A stretch of 64,000 nucleotides of DNA, taken from NCBI RefSeq assembly GCF_000373565.1, contig NZ_KB891851.1:248001-312000 (forward strand), read 5' to 3'. This DNA comes from Streptomyces sp. HmicA12. GTDB taxonomy: Bacteria; Actinomycetota; Actinomycetes; Streptomycetales; Streptomycetaceae. The translations under genes and the position numbers were made by a program. Under the pieces are notes generated by a model that saw only the letters and a program-made list of their open reading frames with translations, did not search any database and had not been told where the DNA came from. Below are positions 25,998 through 34,165 of this stretch, piece after piece (position 1 is the stretch's first letter; every line of letters begins with the position of its first letter).

Positions 25998-27268
25998 CGA
26001 CGGCCCCGGTGGCCGCGACGGCCACGGACCCCGAACTCCCGCGGCAGCGCAGGGTCCTGACCGTCCTGGTGATCTCGCAGGTCATCGGCGGACTCGGACT
26101 CACCGCGGGGATCACGGTCGGCGCGCTGATCGCCGAGGACATGCTCGGCTCCACCGGCCTCGCCGGAGTTCCCGCGCTGCTGTTCGCCGGCGGCTCCGCG
26201 GCCGGCGCCGCCGGGATCGGCCGGCTGTGCCAGCTCCGGGGGCGACGGCCCGGTCTCGCGGCGGGGTACGCCGCCGCGGCCGTCGGCAGCCTCGGTGTCG
26301 TCACGGCCGCGGTCGCCGACAGCCCCGTCCTGCTGCTGATCGCCCTGACCGTGTACGGGGCGGGCACCGCGGCGCACCTGCTCTCCCGGTACGCCGGAGC
26401 CGACCTGGCGGCGCCCGAGCGCCGGGGCCGCGCCATGAGCACCGTCCTGTTCGCGACCACCCTCGGCGCGGTCGCGGGCCCCTTCCTGGCCGACGCCACC
26501 GGCGAGGTGGCCCACCAGTGGCACGTGCCCCGGCTGGCCGGCCCCTTCCTCCTCGCGGCCGTGGCCTACGCGCTCGCCGCCGCCGTCCTCGTGCTCTTCC
26601 TGCGCCCGGACCCGCTGCCGCCGGCCAGGGCCGCGGCGCCGGAGCCCGCCGACACGGCGCAGGGCACGGCGCGGGCGGGGCTCTCGCGGGGCCTGCTCCT
26701 CGGCGCGGCCGCGATGGCCCTCGCCCAGCTCGTCATGATCGCCGTGATGACCATGACCCCCGTCCACCTGCGCGCTCACGGGCACGGCACCCAGGCCGCC
26801 GGGCTCGTCATCGCCCTGCACGTCGGCGCGATGTTCCTGCCGTCCCCGCTGACCGGCCTGCTGGTCGACCGGATCGGCGGTCCACGGGTCCTCATGCTCT
26901 CGGCCCTCGTCCTGCTCGCGGCCGGAGCCGGGGCCGCCGCGGCGCCCCTGGACTCCCTGCCCGCCGTCGCCGCGAGCCTCGTCCTGCTCGGCCTGGGCTG
27001 GAACCTCGGCCTGATCGGCGGCACCGCCGTCGTCACCGCCGCGGTACCGCCCGCCCACCGCGCCGCCGCGCAGGGCCTCGCCGACGTCGGTGTCGCCGTC
27101 GCCGGCGCCACCGGGGGCATGGCCTCGGGACTGGTCGTCGCCGCCTCCGGATACGCCGTGCTCGCGGCCGGGGGAGCGGCGCTGGCCCTCGCGCTGGTGC
27201 CGGTGGCGTTCGCCGTGGGGGTGCTCCGGCCGCCGCCGCGGTTCCGCACCGCGGAGGACAAGAGTTAA
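25994..27268 (+). CDS. MFS transporter, probable exporter of the peptide product
   Basis: The 424-residue protein has about 12 membrane helices in two halves, joined by a cytoplasmic Ala/Pro-rich loop near 225-245. TTG 25994 is taken as the start because it overlaps the previous stop codon (TTGA) and follows CGGAGA; the next candidate is GTG 26009. Drug-exporter-like MFS proteins often sit at the end of natural-product clusters, and here the protein would export or give immunity to the modified peptide. Function is from context; family membership is clear. Confidence 0.8.
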   Translation: MTTAPVAATATDPELPRQRRVLTVLVISQVIGGLGLTAGITVGALIAEDMLGSTGLAGVPALLFAGGSAAGAAGIGRLCQLRGRRPGLAAGYAAAAVGSLGVVTAAVADSPVLLLIALTVYGAGTAAHLLSRYAGADLAAPERRGRAMSTVLFATTLGAVAGPFLADATGEVAHQWHVPRLAGPFLLAAVAYALAAAVLVLFLRPDPLPPARAAAPEPADTAQGTARAGLSRGLLLGAAAMALAQLVMIAVMTMTPVHLRAHGHGTQAAGLVIALHVGAMFLPSPLTGLLVDRIGGPRVLMLSALVLLAAGAGAAAAPLDSLPAVAASLVLLGLGWNLGLIGGTAVVTAAVPPAHRAAAQGLADVGVAVAGATGGMASGLVVAASGYAVLAAGGAALALALVPVAFAVGVLRPPPRFRTAEDKS

Positions 27269-27272
27269 ATCG

Positions 27273-27301
27273 GTTGAGGGCGGCAGGGCGAGTGGTTATG
27301 G
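27273..27301 (+). promoter_or_regulatory. candidate promoter before the 23-codon ORF and rsgA
   Basis: TTGAGG (27273-27278) and TATGGT (27296-27301) are 17 bases apart, beginning four bases after the MFS stop. Transcription would start near 27308, giving a leader that contains the 23-codon ORF before rsgA. Confidence 0.5.
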
Positions 27302-27361
27302 TCGTCACTGTTCGAGCGGCCGCTGCCGCAGCTGAGTGTGTGATCCGGGAGGTGTTGACCG

Positions 27362-27433
27362 ATGACTGTCGTCGCGACGGGCGTTGCCCGCAACCAGCAG
27401 TTCGTCAAGTCCACCTCCGTGGCCGCCGGCTGA
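27362..27433 (+). CDS. 23-residue small ORF upstream of rsgA
   Basis: The ORF encodes MTVVATGVARNQQFVKSTSV plus AAG. It is preceded by GGGAGG nine bases upstream, and almost every third codon position is G or C, as in real Streptomyces genes. A promoter lies 60 bases upstream and rsgA begins 62 bases downstream. It could be a regulatory upstream ORF or a short peptide gene. I recognise no family, and no codon run or hairpin typical of classic attenuators is obvious. Confidence 0.55.
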   Translation: MTVVATGVARNQQFVKSTSVAAG

Positions 27434-27495
27434 CACCTCTTCTCTTCCGCGTCTGTGTGCGCGGTGCCGGGGCCACCCATGTGAAGGGTCACCCC

Positions 27496-28605
27496 TTGTC
27501 TTCCTCTTCTCTCTCTGGCTCGGTCTCCTCGCACCCGCTCGCCCCGCACGGCTGGGACGCGGAGTGGGAGGCCGAGTTCGGCCCGTACGCCGAGCGCGGT
27601 CTCGTGGTCGGCCGGGTCATCCGTGTCGACCGCGGGCAGTGCGATGTCGCCACCGCCGACGGTGTGGTGCGCGCCGACACCGAGTTCGTCGTGCCCCGCG
27701 ACCCCCTGAAGGTCATCTGCACGGGGGACTGGGCCGTCGTTGATCCCGAGAGCGCCGATCCCCGCTATGTCCAGGCGTATCTCCCGCGCCGTACCGCGTT
27801 CGTGCGGTCCACCTCGTCCAAGCGGTCCGAGGGACAGGTCCTCGCCGCGAACGTCGACCACGCGATCATCGCCGTGTCGCTGGCCGCCGAACTCGACCTG
27901 GGCCGCATCGAACGGTTCCTCGCCCTGGCCTGGGAGTCCGGGGCCCAGCCCCTCGTCGTCCTCACCAAGGCCGACCTCGTGCCCGACCCGGTCGGCCTGT
28001 CGTACCTGGTCTCCGACGTGCGGACCACCGCGCCCGGCGTCGAGGTGGTGCCCGTCAGCGCGCTCGACGGCGCCGGGATCGAGATCCTGCGGGCCGTCGT
28101 CGCGGGCGGCACGTCCGTGCTGCTCGGCCAGTCCGGCGCCGGGAAGTCGACCCTCGCCAACGCGCTGATCGGCGCCGACGTCATGGAGGTCCAGGCCGTA
28201 CGGGACATGGACGGCAAGGGCCGGCACACCACGACCACCCGCAACCTGTTCGTGCTGCCCGGCGGCGGCGTACTCATCGACACGCCCGGGCTGCGCGGGG
28301 TCGGTCTGTACGACGCCGAGGCGGGCGTCGGCCAGGTGTTCGCCGAGATCGCCGAGCTGGCGGAGCGGTGCCGGTTCCACGACTGCGCGCATGACGCGGA
28401 GCCGGGCTGCGCGGTGCTGGCCGCGCTCGACGACGGGACGCTTCCGCAGCGGCGGCTCGACAGTTACCGCAAGCTGCTGCGGGAGAACCAGCGGCTCGCC
28501 GCGCGTACGGATGCCAGGTTGCGGGGCGAGATGCTCAAGGTCTGGAAGCAGCGCGGGCAGGAGGGCCGCGCCGCGATGGAGGCCAAGCGGGGGCGCCTGA
28601 GGTAG
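27496..28605 (+). CDS. rsgA: ribosome small subunit-dependent GTPase A
   Basis: This 369-residue protein has the circularly permuted GTPase order of RsgA: OB-fold (about 30-95), then TKAD (G4), GQSGAGKST (G1) and IDTPG (G3), and a zinc motif C-x4-C-x-H-x5-C (CRFHDCAHDAEPGC). It helps late assembly of the 30S subunit in the cytoplasm. TTG 27496 follows GAAGGG seven bases upstream; GTG 27481 is an alternative that adds five residues. Its last base overlaps a dispersed repeat. Confidence 0.92.
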   Translation: MSSSSLSGSVSSHPLAPHGWDAEWEAEFGPYAERGLVVGRVIRVDRGQCDVATADGVVRADTEFVVPRDPLKVICTGDWAVVDPESADPRYVQAYLPRRTAFVRSTSSKRSEGQVLAANVDHAIIAVSLAAELDLGRIERFLALAWESGAQPLVVLTKADLVPDPVGLSYLVSDVRTTAPGVEVVPVSALDGAGIEILRAVVAGGTSVLLGQSGAGKSTLANALIGADVMEVQAVRDMDGKGRHTTTTRNLFVLPGGGVLIDTPGLRGVGLYDAEAGVGQVFAEIAELAERCRFHDCAHDAEPGCAVLAALDDGTLPQRRLDSYRKLLRENQRLAARTDARLRGEMLKVWKQRGQEGRAAMEAKRGRLR

Positions 28606-28710
28606 GGGCTGGTCGCGCAGTTCTCCGCGCCCCTGAAAGGCCTACGGCCTTCAGGGGAAGCCGCGCGCAGCGCATGCTTCAGGGGCGCGGGGAACTGCGC
28701 GAGAAGCCCC
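28605..28710. repeat. dispersed inverted repeat, family A copy 2
   Basis: This copy is inverted relative to 7184-7297: it begins with CTGGTCGCGCAG and ends with CTGCGCGAGAAGCCCC. The outer arms pair over more than 25 bases, with an internal hairpin around AAGGCCTACGGCCTT. It starts on the last base of rsgA and lies between two plus-strand genes. Confidence 0.8.
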
Positions 28711-28805
28711 ACCGGCCCGCGCCCGGCGACGAAACCCCCAGGGGCAACGCTGTGTCCGATTCCCGCCAGCCAGAGCGGCCCGCACCCGCGACACTGGGAA
28801 GCGTG

Positions 28806-30194
28806 ATGATCGACCAGGACACGCGCTACGAGGCCGTGCGCAGCCGCGACGCCCGGTTCGACGGGGAGTTCTTCTTCGCCGTCGAGACGACCGGGATCTA
28901 CTGCCGTCCGAGCTGTCCCGCGGTCACCCCGAAGCGGCAGAACGTGCGGTACTACGCGACGGCCGCCGCCGCGCAGGGCTCCGGTTTCCGGGCCTGCCGG
29001 CGGTGCCGTCCCGACGCCGTGCCCGGGTCCGCCGAGTGGAACGTACGGGCCGACGTCGTGGGCCGCGCCATGCGGCTGATCGGTGACGGGGTCGTCGACC
29101 GGGAGGGCGTCGGCGGGCTCGCCACCCGGCTCGGGTACAGCGCCCGCCAGGTGCAGCGCCAGCTCACCGCGGAGGTGGGCGCGGGCCCGGTCGCGCTCGC
29201 CCGGGCCCAGCGCGCGCACACCGCCCGCGTCCTGCTGCAGACCACGCCACTGCCGGTCACGGAGATCGCGTTCGCCGCCGGTTTCGCCAGCGTGCGGCAG
29301 TTCAACGACACCATCCGTGAGGTGTACGCCCGTACGCCCACGCAACTGCGCGCCGACGCCCCGGACCGGAGCAGGGCCGTCGCCGCCACCGCCGGTATCC
29401 CGCTGCGCCTCGCCCACCGGGGCGCTTATCAGGCCGGGCCCGTCTTCGACCTGCTCGGACGTGAACTCATCGACGGGGTGGAGGAGTTGACCGGGGCGAG
29501 CGGGTCGCGGATCTTCCGGCGCACCCTGCGGCTGCCCTACGGCAGCGGCATCGTCTCCGTCGACGAGGCCGGGCACGAGCAGCCCGGCGCGCGGGCCGAG
29601 CATCGGGGCGGCTGGCTCGACGCCCGGATCCACCTCACCGACCTGCGGGACCTGACGACGGCCGTGGGCCGGCTGCGCCGCCTCCTCGACCTGGACTCCG
29701 ACCCGTACGCGATCGACGAGCGGCTCCGCGCCGACCCCCGGCTCGCCCCGCTCGTCACCGCCCGCCCGGGGCTGCGCTCGCCCGGCGCCGCCGACCCCGA
29801 CGAACTGGCCGTACGCATCCTCGTCGGCCGCGCCGAGGCGGCGCGCCTCGTCGAGCGGTACGGAAAACGGCTCGACGCGCCCTGCGGCGGACTCGCCCGG
29901 CTCTTCCCCGCGCCGGACGCCCTCGCCGGCGAACCCGGCACGCTCGGCGCCCTCGCCCGCGCGCTCGCCGACGGCACCCTGCGCCTCGACGCGGGCGCCG
30001 ACCGCGACGACGCCGAGGCCGGACTGCGTGGCCTTCCCGGCATGGACGCGCGCACCGCCGCCCTGATCCGGCTGCGCGCGCTCGGCGACCCCGACACCGC
30101 GGTACCGGGGGACCGGCACTTCAGCGACAGCGACGCATGGCGGCCCTGGCGGTCGTACGCGCGTCAACACCTCGACGTAGAAGGACAGTTGTGA
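28806..30194 (+). CDS. Ada-AlkA fusion: methylphosphotriester-sensing regulator and 3-methyladenine glycosylase
   Basis: The 462-residue protein has three parts: an Ada metal-binding domain with C33, C37, C64 and C67 (GIYCRPSC and FRACRRC), C33 probably accepting the methyl group; an AraC-type helix-turn-helix (about 85-170); and an AlkA glycosylase domain (about 185-460) with the helix-hairpin-helix LRGLPGMDARTAALI and catalytic-Asp region before GDRHF. It removes alkylated bases and probably induces the adaptive response. ATG 28806 follows GGGAAG. Its stop overlaps the ogt start. Confidence 0.93.
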   Translation: MIDQDTRYEAVRSRDARFDGEFFFAVETTGIYCRPSCPAVTPKRQNVRYYATAAAAQGSGFRACRRCRPDAVPGSAEWNVRADVVGRAMRLIGDGVVDREGVGGLATRLGYSARQVQRQLTAEVGAGPVALARAQRAHTARVLLQTTPLPVTEIAFAAGFASVRQFNDTIREVYARTPTQLRADAPDRSRAVAATAGIPLRLAHRGAYQAGPVFDLLGRELIDGVEELTGASGSRIFRRTLRLPYGSGIVSVDEAGHEQPGARAEHRGGWLDARIHLTDLRDLTTAVGRLRRLLDLDSDPYAIDERLRADPRLAPLVTARPGLRSPGAADPDELAVRILVGRAEAARLVERYGKRLDAPCGGLARLFPAPDALAGEPGTLGALARALADGTLRLDAGADRDDAEAGLRGLPGMDARTAALIRLRALGDPDTAVPGDRHFSDSDAWRPWRSYARQHLDVEGQL

Positions 30195-30709
30195 CCCCCA
30201 TGAACGACACCGCGGCGACCGCTGCCACCACCACGTACTGCACGACCCTCGACAGTCCGCTCGGTGAACTGCTCCTCACCGCGGACGCGTCCGGCGCCCT
30301 GACGTCCCTGTCCGTCCCCGGGCAGAAGGGCGGGCGCACGGTCCAGGACGGCTGGGTGCGTGACCCGGCCCGGTTCGCCGAGGCGCGACGGCAGCTCGCC
30401 GCCTACTTCGCCGGTGAACTCAAGGAATTCACGCTGGAGTTGAGGCCCGAGGGGACGGAGTTCCGGCGCAAGGTGTGGGACGCGCTGGACGACGTCCCCT
30501 ACGGTGCCACCACCACGTACGGCGAGGTCGCCGCCCGCATCGGCGCCTCGCGCGCCGCCGTGCGGGCCGTGGGCGGCGCGGTCGGCGCCAACCCGCTGCT
30601 GATCCTGCGCCCCTGCCACCGGGTGATCGGCGCCGACGGCTCCCTCACCGGGTACGCGGGCGGCCTGGAGCGCAAGGTCCAGCTGCTGACCCTGGAAGGG
30701 AACCTCTGA
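30191..30709 (+). CDS. ogt: methylated-DNA-protein-cysteine methyltransferase
   Basis: The 172-residue protein carries the active-site motif ILRPCHRVIGADG (acceptor Cys142 counted from the GTG) and the helix-turn-helix PYGATTTYGEVAARIG. It repairs O6-methylguanine by irreversible transfer to the cysteine. GTG 30191 overlaps the stop of the Ada-AlkA gene (GTGA) with AAGGA upstream; ATG 30200 is the alternative. Overlap with the repair regulator gene indicates an alkylation-response operon. Confidence 0.93.
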   Translation: MTPMNDTAATAATTTYCTTLDSPLGELLLTADASGALTSLSVPGQKGGRTVQDGWVRDPARFAEARRQLAAYFAGELKEFTLELRPEGTEFRRKVWDALDDVPYGATTTYGEVAARIGASRAAVRAVGGAVGANPLLILRPCHRVIGADGSLTGYAGGLERKVQLLTLEGNL

Positions 30710-30711
30710 CG

Positions 30712-31395
30712 TCAGGGGGCGACGGCGACGGCCGCCGTGTACCCGTCCGGCGCCGGAACGTCCCGGACCACCCAACCGCCGGGCGCACCGGGCGAGCCGG
30801 TCAGCGTGCCGACGTAGTCGAGGTCCGCCGCGCGGGCCAGGCCCGTGCCGATCCCCTTGAGGTAGGCCTCCTTGCGGACCCAGGCGCGGGCCAGGGCGGC
30901 GCGGTGGGCCGACGGGGTGTCGAGAGCGGCCAGTTCGGCCCGCTCGCGCGGGTGCAGGACGGCCGACAGGTCCTGGGCCACCTCGGCGGAGGGGAGTTCC
31001 TCCACGTCGGCGCCGACCGGCGCGGGCGCGACGGCGATCAGGGCCAGGTCGCCGCTGTGGGAGAGCGAGAAGTGCACGTCCGGTGCGTCCGCGAGCGCCG
31101 GGCGGCCGTGGGGCTCGCCGCATCCCGGGCAGGCCAGGCGGACGAAGCGCACGTCGCCCGGGGCGCACCCGAGGTGCTCGCCGAGGACACCGCGCAGCGC
31201 CAGATGCGCGGCGACGTACCGCTCCCGGTGCCGCGCGAAGCGGAACCCGGCGGCGCGGCGCAGCTCGGTCTCGTCCAGGACGCCGGTCCCGTCCCCGGAA
31301 CCCGCCTCGTCGTCCGTCCGCGCCAGCCACAGCCGGACCCGCCCCTGCGGCGGCAACTCCCTCACGTCACGCATGGGTGCCCACGAGCTGTTCAT
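30712..31395 (-). CDS. Sfp-type 4'-phosphopantetheinyl transferase
   Basis: The 227-residue protein has the Mg-binding VGADVEE (D130, E132) and WVRKEAYLKGIGTGL (K174, E175, K180) motifs of Sfp-type transferases. These load phosphopantetheine from CoA onto carrier domains of polyketide, peptide or fatty acid synthases. No carrier protein is nearby, so it probably serves clusters elsewhere. Its stop lies two bases from that of ogt (convergent genes). ATG 31395 lies 11 bases after GGAGG; ATG 31374 is a less likely alternative. Confidence 0.92.
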   Translation of the reverse strand: MNSSWAPMRDVRELPPQGRVRLWLARTDDEAGSGDGTGVLDETELRRAAGFRFARHRERYVAAHLALRGVLGEHLGCAPGDVRFVRLACPGCGEPHGRPALADAPDVHFSLSHSGDLALIAVAPAPVGADVEELPSAEVAQDLSAVLHPRERAELAALDTPSAHRAALARAWVRKEAYLKGIGTGLARAADLDYVGTLTGSPGAPGGWVVRDVPAPDGYTAAVAVAP

Positions 31396-31478
31396 GATCT
31401 GTCACGCCTCCAGGTAGCGCGGCACGGCCAGGATCCGCCGGTTGTGCCCGGTGGCGGGCCGCACGGGGCGCCGCGAGC

Positions 31479-32150
31479 CTACCGGTCCTGTCCGACCCGG
31501 TGTCCGCCCCGTTTACGCCCCCGGATCCTTACGGCCACGTACGCGACGACCGCGACGAGCGCCGCCCCGAGCACCACCTTCGACAGGACGCCCACGTAAC
31601 TCTCCACCAGGTCCCACTGGTCGCCCAGCCCGTACCCGGCGAGCACGAGCACGGTGTTCCAGACGAACGAGCCGATCGTGGTGAGGGAGAGGAACACGGG
31701 CAGGCGCATCCGCTCCACGCCCGCCGGGATCGAGATCAGGCTGCGGAAGATGGGGATCATCCGGCCGAGGAGGACCGCCTTGGTGCCGTGACGCTGGAAC
31801 CAGGCCTCCGTCTTCTCCAGGTCGGAGACCTTGACCAGGGGGAGGCGGGCCCACAGCGCGTACATGCGGTCGCGGCCGATCGCGCGGCCGATGCCGTAGA
31901 GCGCCGCCGCGCCGACGACCGAGCCGAGCGTCGTCCAGAACAGGGCCGACGCGAGGCTGATCGCGCCCTGGCCCGCCGCGAAGCCGGTCAGCGGGAGGAT
32001 GACCTCGCTGGGCAGCGGCGGGAAGAGGTTCTCCAGGGCGATGGCGAGGCCGGCGCCGGGGCCGCCGAGCGTGTCGACGAGACGGGCCGCCCAGCCCGCT
32101 ATGCCGCTGGTCGGCTCGGCGGAGGAGGCGGCCGAGGTCACGAGGTGCAT
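31479..32150 (-). CDS. DedA family membrane protein
   Basis: The 223-residue protein has about five membrane segments and the DedA/SNARE-associated core: ENLFPPLPSEVILPLTGF (about 41-58) and GRMIPIFRSLISIPAGVERM (about 129-148). DedA proteins act in membrane homeostasis, several as undecaprenyl-phosphate or phospholipid flippases. The Lys/Arg-rich C-terminus faces the cytoplasm. AGGAGA lies six bases before the ATG. No neighbour suggests a specific role. Confidence 0.9.
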   Translation of the reverse strand: MHLVTSAASSAEPTSGIAGWAARLVDTLGGPGAGLAIALENLFPPLPSEVILPLTGFAAGQGAISLASALFWTTLGSVVGAAALYGIGRAIGRDRMYALWARLPLVKVSDLEKTEAWFQRHGTKAVLLGRMIPIFRSLISIPAGVERMRLPVFLSLTTIGSFVWNTVLVLAGYGLGDQWDLVESYVGVLSKVVLGAALVAVVAYVAVRIRGRKRGGHRVGQDR

Positions 32151-32294
32151 GGGGGTCTCCTGGCAGGGGCGATGTGATTCGTCCGAGCCCGCTGCCCGGA
32201 CTCCACCCAGGCTGGAAATGACAGCTCAGCACCCCTACGAGGGTAACCGTTTGGCAAAGTGCGGTTCTCCGCAGGGTGGGCGGGTGCGGGCCCG

Positions 32295-32409
32295 GTGGGG
32301 CTTCTCGCGCAGTTCCCCGCGCCCCTGGCAGCGAGCTCCGCTCGCTTCAGGGGAAGGCTGCGCGCAGCGCATGCCTTCAGGGGCGCGGGGAACTGCGCGA
32401 CCAGCCACC
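32295..32409. repeat. dispersed inverted repeat, family A copy 3
   Basis: It has the same orientation as 7184-7297, beginning GTGGGGCTTCTCGCGCAG and ending GCGCGACCAGCCACC, with the long complementary arms and a middle containing GCTGCGCGCAGC. It lies between two minus-strand genes in the 312-base gap 32151-32462, where I see nothing else. Confidence 0.8.
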
Positions 32410-32462
32410 CACCACCCACACCCTGCGACGAACGAGCAACCCGGCAGGCGCGCGGCAGCGCC

Positions 32463-32945
32463 TCAGCCCCAGATCACCGCTCCCAGCCACGCCCCCACGA
32501 TCAACAGGCACGCGAACAGCTCGGCCAGCACGCTGGAGCCGCCCGCCCGCATGGCGGTCCGGGTCGAGGCCACCGCGTCGCCGTGGCTGCCGAGCCGCAG
32601 CCGCTCCGAGACGTAGATGCCGCCGACGAAGCCGGGAATCGCACCGATCACCGGGACCACGCAGAACCCGACGAGCGCCCCGAGCCCCGCCCACAGCCCG
32701 AGCTGCCGGGTCGCCCCGGCCTGGCGCAGCCTGCGCGGCGGCAGCTGCCAGCGCAGGACCAAGGAGGCGAACAGTACGACGGTGGCGCCGACGAGGACAC
32801 CCCAGGCGAGGCCGCTCGGCTCGCGCAGCGCCCACACCGCGACCCCGGCCCACACCAGCCACGACCCGGGCACTCCCGGCACCAAGACCCCGCACAGACC
32901 GAGGGCGAGAACGGCCCCGACCAGCAGGAGTTCCCACGCTCCCAT
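32463..32945 (-). CDS. DUF456 domain membrane protein
   Basis: The 160-residue protein has four or five hydrophobic segments, Gly-rich helices (GVLVPGVPGSWLVW, GAIPGFVGGIYVSERLR) and the overall length of DUF456 proteins. Function is unknown. The start at ATG 32945 is the only in-frame one giving the usual N-terminus MGAWELLLVG. It has its own spacing and is probably monocistronic. Confidence 0.8.
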   Translation of the reverse strand: MGAWELLLVGAVLALGLCGVLVPGVPGSWLVWAGVAVWALREPSGLAWGVLVGATVVLFASLVLRWQLPPRRLRQAGATRQLGLWAGLGALVGFCVVPVIGAIPGFVGGIYVSERLRLGSHGDAVASTRTAMRAGGSSVLAELFACLLIVGAWLGAVIWG

Positions 32946-32993
32946 GCGCTCAGCGTGCCATGACCATGCCGCTCCGGCACGGCCAGAAAGGCT

Positions 32994-33974
32994 CTACCGG
33001 GACACCCAGCCCCGCTCGAACGCGTGCCACCCCAGCTGCAGCCGGGTCGTCACCCCCGCCAGCTCCATGAGTCTCTTCACCCGCCGTTGCACCGTCCGAA
33101 GGCCCAGGTCCAGCTGCTTCGCCACACTCGCGTCGGTCAGCCCCGCCAGCAGCAGCGAGAGGATCGCGAGGTCGGTCGCGTCGGGCCCGTCCGGGCCGTC
33201 CTCGATCACCCCGCCGTCCTCACCGAGGCGCAGCGGGAGCGACTGCTGCCACACCGCCTCGAAGAGCCCGCTCAGCGAGTCGAGGAGTCCGCTCGCGTGC
33301 ACGACGAGGGCGGCGGGCTCGGCGGAGCGTGAGGTCAGCGGCACCATGGCGAGCGACCGGTCGGCGATCACCAGCTTCGTCGGTACCCGGTCCACCATGC
33401 GCACCCGCTCGTTGCGGCCGATCGCCGTGGACAGTTCCGTCAGACCCCTGGGCAGCGAGAGCACCTCGCGCTCGACGACGACCCGGTAGCCCACCCCCCG
33501 GCTGACGGCCTGCTGCTCCGCCGCGTTGTCCGTGCCGGTGACCGCGACCGGGTTGTCGGTGACCAGGGCGCACACCTCCTCGGTCGCCCCGAGCTGGATC
33601 TGCAGGAAGCGCTGGGTGACGGCGGCCGCTCCGGTGACCACCTCCACCAGGTCGTGCACCGTGGGCTCGGACGCCTGCGCCCGGTACTCCTCGGCGAGCC
33701 GCGCCGCCGTCAGCTCCGCCTTCTCCAGCTCGTGCCGGTGCTGGGCGAGCAGCGCGCCGAGCGCGATCCCCGGCGGCGCGGCCACCCAGCGCCCGCGCCG
33801 GGCCGACGACTGCGCGGCGAGACCGTGCCGCTCCAGGCGGCGCAGGATCCGCTCGGTCTCGTACTCGGCGTGGGCGAGCCGCTGCGCGAGATCCGGTACG
33901 TCGGCGGCCCCCACCGCCACCAGGGCGCAGTACGCCGACTCGTCCACCTCGTCCAGACCTATCGCACCCAGCAT
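32994..33974 (-). CDS. TrmB/LuxR-like regulator paired with the secreted subtilase
   Basis: The 326-residue protein has an N-terminal winged helix of TrmB type (DESAYCALVAVGAADVPDLA, residues 10-70), a middle region without clear homology, and a C-terminal LuxR-like helix-turn-helix (LLLAGLTDASVAKQLDLGLR, about 272-320). No response-regulator receiver domain is present. ATG 33974 has GGAGGGG nine bases upstream. Such regulators often neighbour S8 peptidase genes in Streptomyces; here it is divergent from one and probably controls it. Confidence 0.8.
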   Translation of the reverse strand: MLGAIGLDEVDESAYCALVAVGAADVPDLAQRLAHAEYETERILRRLERHGLAAQSSARRGRWVAAPPGIALGALLAQHRHELEKAELTAARLAEEYRAQASEPTVHDLVEVVTGAAAVTQRFLQIQLGATEEVCALVTDNPVAVTGTDNAAEQQAVSRGVGYRVVVEREVLSLPRGLTELSTAIGRNERVRMVDRVPTKLVIADRSLAMVPLTSRSAEPAALVVHASGLLDSLSGLFEAVWQQSLPLRLGEDGGVIEDGPDGPDATDLAILSLLLAGLTDASVAKQLDLGLRTVQRRVKRLMELAGVTTRLQLGWHAFERGWVSR

Positions 33975-34115
33975 CCGGTGACGCCCCTCCCTGATCGCGC
34001 ACTCCGTCACCCCCGTGGCGGGAAACAGCCACGGCACATTCCCGCCGCGCTCATCTTCCCCGTACCTTCCGCCACTCTGCCAATGTGGCGCCACCGCAGC
34101 ACCAACACCCGCCGG

Positions 34116-34139
34116 GAATACGGGCTTTGCCCTGTATTC
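34116..34139. promoter_or_regulatory. inverted repeat upstream of the subtilase gene
   Basis: GAATACGGGC (34116-34125) and GCCCTGTATTC (34129-34139) are complementary apart from one bulged base, around a TTT loop. A perfect GTGGCGCCAC palindrome lies at 34085-34094. Both are in the 191-base divergent gap and are candidate sites for the neighbouring regulator. Confidence 0.45.
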
Positions 34140-34165
34140 ACCTGCGCATTCACTTGGGGAGAGCG

